In this document: positions 56,865 through 64,000 of the stretch, piece after piece
Position numbering within the stretch: the first letter of the stretch is position 1
Layout of the letters: every line of letters starts with the position of its first letter
From: Balanoglossus misakiensis
Lineage: Eukaryota > Hemichordata
Direction: 5' to 3'
DNA length: 64,000 nucleotides
Assembly: GCA_040954595.2 (NCBI GenBank)
Contig: CM082597.2
Span: 9,176,001-9,240,000, forward strand
Notes under the pieces: generated by a model
The model's database searches: none
The model's input: the letters and a program-made list of their open reading frames with translations, nothing else
What the model was told of the DNA's origin: nothing
Translations under genes and position numbers: made by a program

Positions 56865-57326
56865 AGCACTGTGTTGAGGCATTATTTGCACATGGCCAGG
56901 CTGATCCGATGTCGAGGAGGTACTGCTTTGGGATAGTTTTTCATAAATCTTTATGCCTTCTCTGATGAAAGATTTGATGACTTTTCATGAGTGTTTTGTC
57001 TACTTGTATATGTGAGTCGTTCTCTGTGCTTTTCACCCAAAGTATCGTGGGAAACTTTTTTGAGAACATATTTATACTCCATACCTTATACTATAAAGTC
57101 ATTGTAGAGATATGTGTTGAGTCGATTTGAGAACATGTGAACTGGAACTATGTGTTGTGTAACCATAGTGAAGGTGTAGCATGTGCAGATGACCGTTTGA
57201 TATACAAATATCATTTGATATAGAGATATCATTTGATATAGAAGTATAGTTTGATACAGAAGTTTATGTCCTGTAATTCATGATTGCCTTTTGAATTTTT
57301 ACAGTCGGGACGACCTTTTTGTGACC

Positions 57327-57335
57327 AGGGGAGAA
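57327..57335 (+). other. Polypurine tract
   Basis: AGGGGAGAA lies directly before the 3' LTR, where plus-strand priming is expected. Confidence 0.8.
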
Positions 57336-58463
57336 TGTAGAGACTTTAAATCCTCGTGGTATTTAGTCACTGTTTGGCGCTATAGCCATTGCCACGATCA
57401 GAGCCGCATCCCTGTATTATTCACATATATCTCATTTTTGAACATTGGGCATCATGTGACGATGAGAAAGTAGTTCTATGTTGTGTTTGACTGTGTATGT
57501 CTGTACGATGATTTGATGACGAATCACCATTACTTTTCTGTAGACTGAAGTATTTTCTGTAATTTGATGGTGTAGTTACAAGCTCACATGATGTGCGCTA
57601 TTATTTTTACAAATTCTAGCGAGCTTGTCATATATCACTACGCACTGTCAAGGGTCTATGGCGTGATGGCTGATAGTGAGTAGTTTTTGTAGAGTTTCGA
57701 TCCGAAGTTCGAGAGAGTTTTTGTTGAGTCGATCTGGCGCAGATTTTGGCCAGAGTGTGCGGACCGAGTCGTGAATGTCCCTGGAGCGGTTCGACTATTC
57801 ACCAGTTCCAGAGGACAAGAGCGAGATATGATATTTTGAGAACTTTCTATTTCGATTTTTGATATTGGAATTGATCGAGAACTTTCCAGTTGAACTAGCT
57901 AGGTGAGTTGTACGTGCTTTCCGATCTCGCTCGATGTGATCCGAACATTGCCCGAGCAGATTCCAGAACTTTTCCAGATGGCTGCCGCTATTTCTGAGGG
58001 TTTCGCCGATTTGTTGCTGATGTCCCGAACTCGACGTTTCTGAGGGTTTCGCCGATTTGTTGCTGATTTTGCTGAACTTGACTTTCGTGTATCGTGAGAA
58101 GAGTTTCGTCGATCGTCGTTGGATTGCAGAACTGTTGTCTACACAGTGAACAGTGCAGCTGAGTATACATTGACAGAGACAGTAGAGACATTGAACGCTT
58201 TATTTCGTAGATAGTGTGCATTTTTCTAGAGTTTCTTGTTGTGCTTTGAATGTGTTTCAGAGAGATATTATAGTGTTTTCTGAGAAAGAAATCAGTGTGT
58301 GGTGTGTCTGTTTCAATCCCCCTGTCTGTAAGAATGCTGATGCTGTATCTGTGTACCAATGACAGCAGCCAAACCTCAGACCGATGCTCAATTGAAAGAG
58401 AGAGAGATCTTTTGCTGTAACTCTGTACTTGTTAGACCATTGTCCGGCAAGAAACGAGTTACA
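57336..58463 (+). repeat. 3' LTR
   Basis: It starts TGTAGAGACTTTAAATC and ends GAAACGAGTTACA, followed by CACA. It is the same length as the 5' LTR, with about 20 differences seen by eye. Confidence 0.92.
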
Positions 58464-58467
58464 CACA

Positions 58468-60354
58468 GAACATAAAAATCATCCCCAGCAGGCCATTTCC
58501 CCTACTATGTTTTTCTCTATGCTCCCCACGCAGGGTCTAGTAATTTGGTTTATATTTTTGCAATTTTGCTATTTACAATTTAAAGGACTCTAACCATGGC
58601 AATGCTTACCATGTGATCATGATCATGACATCTTACATTTAGAAGTCAATAACAACCTTATCTACTACTGACTGACTAAATTAATGGATTGAGCAGGAGT
58701 GTTGCTCAATATCAGTGACCTAAGTTGCCATGGCTGCAGTCCTTTGACAAGCTAATAGGAAATTAAGCAACATTTCAAAGATGGAGACCAAATGGCTAGA
58801 CCCTGTGTGGAGCATAGCATAAAAAACACAGGAGTCTGGATTCTAGACAATGAACTTACAGGAAGGCAATTACAGTACAGATTTCAATTTCCCTTCATTG
58901 TACATGTACCTGCTGCCCCACAACAGCAAATCTTTGAACAACCACTAAGGGTTTGTTCCCAGATTTTATTTAAATTTTCTCTCCAAGGTCATGGTGATAT
59001 TTGTGGTGACCTTGATTCGCGCTGTGTGTATACATGGTGAACTTTCTGGCTGTTGACCCATGGTTGTGTGAAAAGAGAGGCTTTCCAAAATCCCAGCCAT
59101 TGCAGAGAGAAGCAGAGGTAGGTTGCAATGAAACTTATGTTGTACATTTTCAACAAGGTACATTCTTTTTCATGTGATTTTGTAAGTGTTACTGTTCGAT
59201 TAGAATGCAATTCCCATAGAAAGAAGTTATAGCATCATAAAAGCTTATTGGAAGGTTGGAGGAAAAATTGCAGAAACACTTTTGAAGGATGTTTTATACC
59301 GAAATATGTTAATTTCAATCATGAAATCGAGCATTGTTTTTGCAAAATGGAGTCAAATAAGATTTTTGTAAGATCAGCAAAAGTGCTGTATAAAATAACA
59401 GCTGTGTACTGTATACGATCAGCATCCAGTATATCTGGGCTTTAAGAAAATAATACTTTTGGAGTTGAGGACTTTGATAATTGACAGAAAACTACATTCC
59501 TTGAATGCACATTTTGTATGTGGCATGCTTAAGCAAAACACCCAAGGTGAATGCTGTCAAAGGCACAGTTTTCATAAAACTGCATGATGACATATCTTTA
59601 ACCCTTTCACCCCTATACCCTCTTTTGAGGGTCCAGATTATCACAGAAAACAAGGGATTTGGACAAAACCATGGCGGTGAAAGGGTTTATCTGCAATAAA
59701 TGGAAAGCTATTCAGTTCCTGAATGAAATATCCATGTTCTTCTTTTCTCGTTTGTAGGAGATTTCCACTCTCACTCCACGGTGACGATCTCATGGATCTG
59801 GAAGTAACTTCTCTCGTGGCGGTTTGGCCCAGCAGTGCCAGAAACACCAGGTGCAGGAGCGGAAGAGAAATGTCTTTGACAGACACGACATGTTTAGTTG
59901 AAGAGTTGCACCCTTGTCGTCGATCTGCCATGCTCAGTTGAAGGGTTGTTCTTGTGTCTTTCAAAAGAGCAGTAAAATGTCACTAGCCAAGGCAGCAAAT
60001 TATGGCGGACAGTTTGCTTGGACTTTGATATTGTGTTACCTAGTACTGCTTGTTACTTCCACTGGAAATTTCCCACAATTCAGTCTGATAGGGGTTTAGG
60101 TTAGGGATGGGGTTGTTATCTGACTTTTCTGAATTCCACTATGGAATTGTTGTAACATGAACATCATGCATTTCATGAAACCCGTCCTTTCAGACACCTC
60201 TGTAATCAGAACACATCTCAATTTAATAAGGACAGATATTTTCAGACAAAAGCTACAATTTGAATACCTTTGTATTACCAACACAGATTTGTCTTGAAGG
60301 TGTCCTTAATAGACATGTGTCACTGTATGTTCAGGTTAGAAGCACCCAGTTATT
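58468..60354. other. No supported gene; possible isolated exon signals
   Basis: A pyrimidine tract with GTTTGTAG before 59,758 looks like an acceptor, and the opposite strand (59,941 down to about 59,750) has a hydrophobic L-P-L-L-H-L-V-F-L-A-L-L segment after an ATG. Neither could be tied to further exons, so no gene is called. Confidence 0.35.
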
Positions 60355-60465
60355 TAAGCAAAAAAACACCCCCAGCCACAAGATTTTGACCAGTTCATGA
60401 CATTTACATGGAGTTGAACTGGTCAAAATCGAGTGGTATACCACGGCTGGGGGTGTTTTATTGCT
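60355..60465. repeat. Hairpin element with CACCCCCAGCC arms
   Basis: AAAACACCCCCAGCC and GATTTTGACCAGTTCA are mirrored by TGAACTGGTCAAAATC (one base off) and GGCTGGGGGTGTTTT, with an extra GGTATACCAC in one arm. A relative lies at 34,152. Confidence 0.75.
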
Positions 60466-61459
60466 ATAATATTATGCCAGTATATTGAAACTTTGCATAA
60501 AACATTTTAAAAAGGCATTTTCTTTGACTATGATATATGACTGTGGTATAGGGCTAATATATCACGGTCACGTGTCGTGTCTCGACCAATCAAATAGCGT
60601 GATTTACACCATCAATATACTGGTATAATATAATAGCCAACATATCTGTGACCTACAAAAAGTGCATGCTAATTATCTTGTACTCACAGCCCCTCAGGGT
60701 AAAAAAATGTATGATCAGGCATAATATATACTTTATTTGAGCAGAATAGCCACATTGGTGTTCCAAATAGAAACTGCATTGGGATAATTCTAGTTCTGTG
60801 ATGCTGGTACCTCAGTGTACTATATGTTGAATCATTCCAAAATCTTCAACCATGAAAACTTAAACCAGATGCAGAAATATATTGGGTTGTCATGTTTAGT
60901 GGAATGGGCACACATCAGTATATAATTTGTGTAGTTATGTTTTGTGTTGGTCAGTGTCCCTGTACTGGATTGACACAAGTCAAATTTGTGATGTCATAAC
61001 TTGCATGTCAGGTGACAGTGTCTTCCCAGATCTAAATGCAAAACTGTCAGTGTTAAAAAACAAAAGGGTGTTGTCATTTAGCGACAATCTTAGCAATGGC
61101 TCTTTTGGATTGGATATGGTTTAGAGGTCTGTTTGTTGGAAATGATTGATAATAAATTCATTGGAAGTAATAAATGTACCTTCATAGACTAGAAGACCTA
61201 ATCAGCACAAATATATCATGTATAATATTTTTTCATATTTAGTGTTGATATTGTATACTGTTACGTTTCTACTTCTAGAGTTAGTATTGGAGTATATAAA
61301 TATTTTATCTTGTGAGAAGGGTTTATTTATTTCAGGAATTTCTGCCATATTACATGTTGTTTTGTAATGATATGTTTAAAAAATCAATAATATAGTAAAA
61401 GGAATACTGTGTTAACATGATGCATGTTTTTTTTTGTTAGCCCAAAGATGAAATTGTAT
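60466..61459. other. No feature recognised
   Basis: AT-rich sequence with short ORFs only. Confidence 0.45.
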
Positions 61460-61830
61460 CAGATACCAAAGCTGATAAATCTGTATCACTTTCCCTGACC
61501 TTTCAAGCACTGATTGCCTTGGAAACAAGTGAGGAACTTTGCTGTATTTTAACATGAACATTCGTTTTGCACTGTTGCCTGTATCCATTCTTAATGCACA
61601 TCCATCATGCACTTTACATATTGATATTGATATTGAACTTGAGTTAGTGGATATCACAAGACAAAGTTATCTGCTATTGAAACTCTGTCACTAGTTCTTT
61701 GTAGTCTCGATTGGTTGCCAGTGACACAGACTTGATTACAAAATTATGCAAAGCTTTCAACCATCTTGCCCCAGTCTGCATGCAGGATCTGATCAAGCTG
61801 TATTATCACAAGGGGCGCTCCCTGTATGCT
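61460..61830 (+). pseudogene. LINE ORF2 C-terminal fragment
   Basis: A plus-strand relative of 33,743-34,090. AATCTGTATCACTTTCCCTG, AGTTATCTGCTA and TTGGTTGCCAGTG correspond, in opposite orientation, and encode a worn L-x-W-L-P-V and A-P-V-C-M-Q-D-L-I-K-L-Y tail. Confidence 0.6.
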
Positions 61831-61834
61831 TTTA

Positions 61835-61882
<48 letters not shown>

Positions 61883-62095
61883 ACGCGGTGTGTGTGTGTT
61901 GTTTTTGATTGGCATAATAAAATGTTAGGGTATATTCAAATGTTTGGTGTTATTGATTGGCATACTAAACATACAAATATGGTCACGTTTGTTTGTTGAC
62001 ACGTTAGGGCATATCAGACGGTTAGGGTTAGTGTTGGGATATTATCGTGGAGCACACACACAATAAAAGCACAGTGGGAGCGACCCTGTGGTATT
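61812..62095. repeat. Foldback element with (GT)n inside
   Basis: GGGGCGCTCCCTGTATGCTT is mirrored by AAGCACAGTGGGAGCGACCC at the right. A (TG)22 tract lies at 61,838-61,881. It has the same arrangement as 33,533-33,742. Confidence 0.6.
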
Positions 62096-62099
62096 CTAA

Positions 62100-63797
62100 G
62101 CCTCTAAGTAAAAAAAATCGCGTCAAGGACACGGCGGTCCCATTGAGGGATTACACAAGAAATAGTCTACGCCGGAGTACATGGCCATATACAGACAGAC
62201 ACACACACACACACACATAGAGAGAGATCAATGGGCAAACACTGACTGACCCATAAGCTGCCAATGGCATATGTACTGTACATACACTAAATAGAACAGC
62301 TGGCCTCTATAAAACTTAGCCAGTTATGTAATCATTCAGGAATTTGCTGTGTTTATATGAAACACAGGAGGGAGTTCCTGCCTAATTAAAACAACTCAAT
62401 AAAGTAAATACACACCACTTTGCAAAGCAATCTGACCAGTAGTTCTTGAGTTACTGAGTTTTGACCAAATTCACATTTTCCAGCTAATTTGCATATTTTT
62501 GGCAATGACAACTTCATTTGAACAAACTCCCATCTACAGCCCAGCCTGCATCTGCACACCAAATATCGAGGTTATACGCACAGCGGTTTTCACAGTTTGA
62601 TGTGGACGGACATACAGACGTACATCCATCCATACATACATACAGACGCAACCGATCCCATAAGGTCCCATGATAAAAACCAATGGGACCTAAAAAATAG
62701 CTGAAAATTTCATAGAAATGATCTGAAGTGCGTTGAGAGTGCTGTAATATTAAACATTTACAGGTGAAAGCTTTACCATAGAGATTTATGGATTTCACCC
62801 AATGCCTTGTCAATATTAGTCAAGCCAATGCACATAGCTTTTCGGATGGCAATTTTTAAGGGGAAGATTTTCAAACATTTACACTTTTACTCAAGCACTA
62901 TAATGCAGAAATCTCCTTGATTCTGGGATGGAATAAAAAAAGAATGCCGACACCACCCTGTATCTTGTTTCTGTGACAAATGACATGGATATACAAAGGT
63001 TGCATCAAATGAAAGTCTTTTCAGTCTGTTGTGGAACCGTTTACCGCATATGCGTCATGATATGACCACTCCATGATATGACAGACTTAGCTTCAACGTG
63101 ACGCCCTCAACGAACACAGAAGAAAATATTTTGTTGTTGTTTTTTGGCGTAAACGTGAACTGCAGTCACGATTGACACCACTTCTGCATTTTAACCAGGG
63201 GAATATCATATTTCTGATGTTGTTTTTCCGATCCGCTTACAAGACGCTGAACGTTCAAATAGGTGAATGAATGCAGGTATCAGCTGTCTCGGGTGTTTGA
63301 AGTCATTTTTTTGCCAGAACTAAACGCTGATGGCGCATTCTACAACGAAAGACCATTTTCAGTGTCTCTGTGCTCAGCTGGCCGGGACGAGCCCGTTCGT
63401 ACACTGTGTACATTATTTGTTAGGACGGGCCGGATATCTAATCGCTCGGGAGTCTCGGGTCGACGTGCTTTACCATAAAGGGTGGGGTGGGGCGGGGACA
63501 GGGGCTTACATACACAATCCGCTTATTTTCAAAATTGGCGGCGCTAAATTAAAATGTTATTCAAAAGGTCTGCATCTGGCCATACGTTTATTTACCAGTA
63601 AAGTAATAGAATAATTGGTTCGACTCCCATCTATCGATACAATATACTGTATCCGAATGCCATTTCCTTTAATACTTGACATGTTTGCAATGAAACCGAT
63701 CCGACAAGAAAGACAAACTTTAAGCACGTTAAATGCTGCCTTAAAAACTGCCAACACGACGTCAGCTCCGGAGTTCGCCGAAGTTAATTTTAAGTAT
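62100..63797. other. No supported gene
   Basis: It starts with GCGTCAAGGACACGGCGGTC, also found at the right edge of the satellite (about 28,928). It also holds a (CA)n tract at about 62,199-62,217, CATACATA repeats near 62,630, and an AATTTGCATATTTTTGGC segment like 2.8 kb. No exon or ORF is supported. Confidence 0.4.
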
Positions 63798-63800
63798 TTA

Positions 63801-64000
63801 GGGACCGTTCAGTTTTTACGGCTGGGGGGGGGGGGGGGGGGGGGGCTGGCAAGTTTGTGTCATCGGTTTTCAAAATCAGGCCGACCCCTCCCCCTTCACC
63901 CAGCACCAAAAAATGATGACCCCCCCCCTTTGACAGACCCAAAAATATGATGACCCCCCCCCCCACGCCGAAAACATTCGCCGTCCTGTTCCTATGTACA
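63801..64000. mobile_element. Harbinger-like element 2 family, cut by the window edge
   Basis: After TTA at 63,798-63,800, GGGACCGTTCAGTTTTTACG and the following G-run, GTTTGTGTCATCGGTTTTCA and ATGATGACCCCC match the left 200 bp of 37,589-38,754. Confidence 0.85.

Larger units (their letters stand above)
48418..58463 (+). mobile_element. Full-length Ty3/Gypsy-type LTR retrotransposon
   Basis: Two 1,128-bp LTRs (TG...CA), a CACA target duplication (48,414-48,417 and 58,464-58,467), a primer site, a polypurine tract, and gag-protease-RT-RNase H-integrase in Ty3/Gypsy order. No envelope-like ORF with a signal or membrane segment was seen. The LTRs differ at roughly 20 positions by eye, so the insertion is not old, yet the coding region has frameshifts, several stops and a nested TTAA element. 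Confidence 0.93.

Noticed and set aside
59034-59964. Possible first exon with a hydrophobic segment and an acceptor-like site
   Set aside because: Plus- and minus-strand readings conflict, and neither joins in frame to another exon.

Overview
This is a 64-kb piece of an AT-rich animal nuclear genome. The reasons are GT-AG spliced exons, extracellular C-type lectin, CUB and sushi modules, LINE and LTR retrotransposons, many foldback/MITE elements and satellite DNA. No bacterial operons, CRISPR array, rRNA or tRNA gene was recognised. A LINE carrying a 2A peptide, together with lectin/CUB/sushi genes, fits an invertebrate such as a lancelet, hemichordate, echinoderm or lophotrochozoan. I cannot name the species.

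Region 1 (1-17.0 kb, minus strand) holds one mosaic gene. I resolved eleven exons: C-type lectin domain (4 exons), CUB1 (2), CUB2 (2), CUB3 (2) and sushi (1). All but one of the splice junctions agree in phase, and the domain boundaries are all phase 1. The gene runs off the left edge, and its 5' end upstream of 16,991 was not found. Two in-frame UGA codons lie at aromatic positions of CUB1 and CUB2, and one donor is weak, so the gene may be decaying. Its introns are packed with MITEs.

Region 2 (18.8-22.4 kb) is a 5'-truncated, dead LINE (LINE-1 here) split by a TTAA-flanked foldback element. Region 3 (22.4-29.5 kb) is a 5.9-kb satellite built on a 78-bp monomer with long higher-order duplications. 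It is flanked by inverted copies of another repeat (X). Region 4 (29.9-33.5 kb) is a second LINE (LINE-2). Its ORF1 begins with a hydrophobic stretch running into a 2A motif. A single UAG separates ORF1 from an endonuclease/reverse-transcriptase ORF2 that has no AUG near its start.

Region 5 (33.5-48.4 kb) is a repeat mosaic. It contains inverted blocks A/A' (LTR-like) and B/B', two TWA-flanked Harbinger-like elements with long C/G runs, a TTAA element, hairpin elements, and a 29-bp minisatellite (43.7-44.2 kb) that is open in five of six frames. Region 6 (48,418-58,463) is a full-length Ty3/Gypsy-type LTR retrotransposon: two 1,128-bp LTRs, CACA target duplication, primer site, polypurine tract, gag, protease, RT/RNase H and integrase. 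It is broken by frameshifts, stops and a nested TTAA element. Region 7 (58.5-64 kb) has LINE 3'-end fragments, foldbacks and the start of another Harbinger-like element, with no supported gene.

Overall the window is one host gene beside a graveyard of mobile DNA. Its clearest themes are repeated use of TTAA target sites by several unrelated-looking non-autonomous elements, and translational recoding signals in LINE-2.
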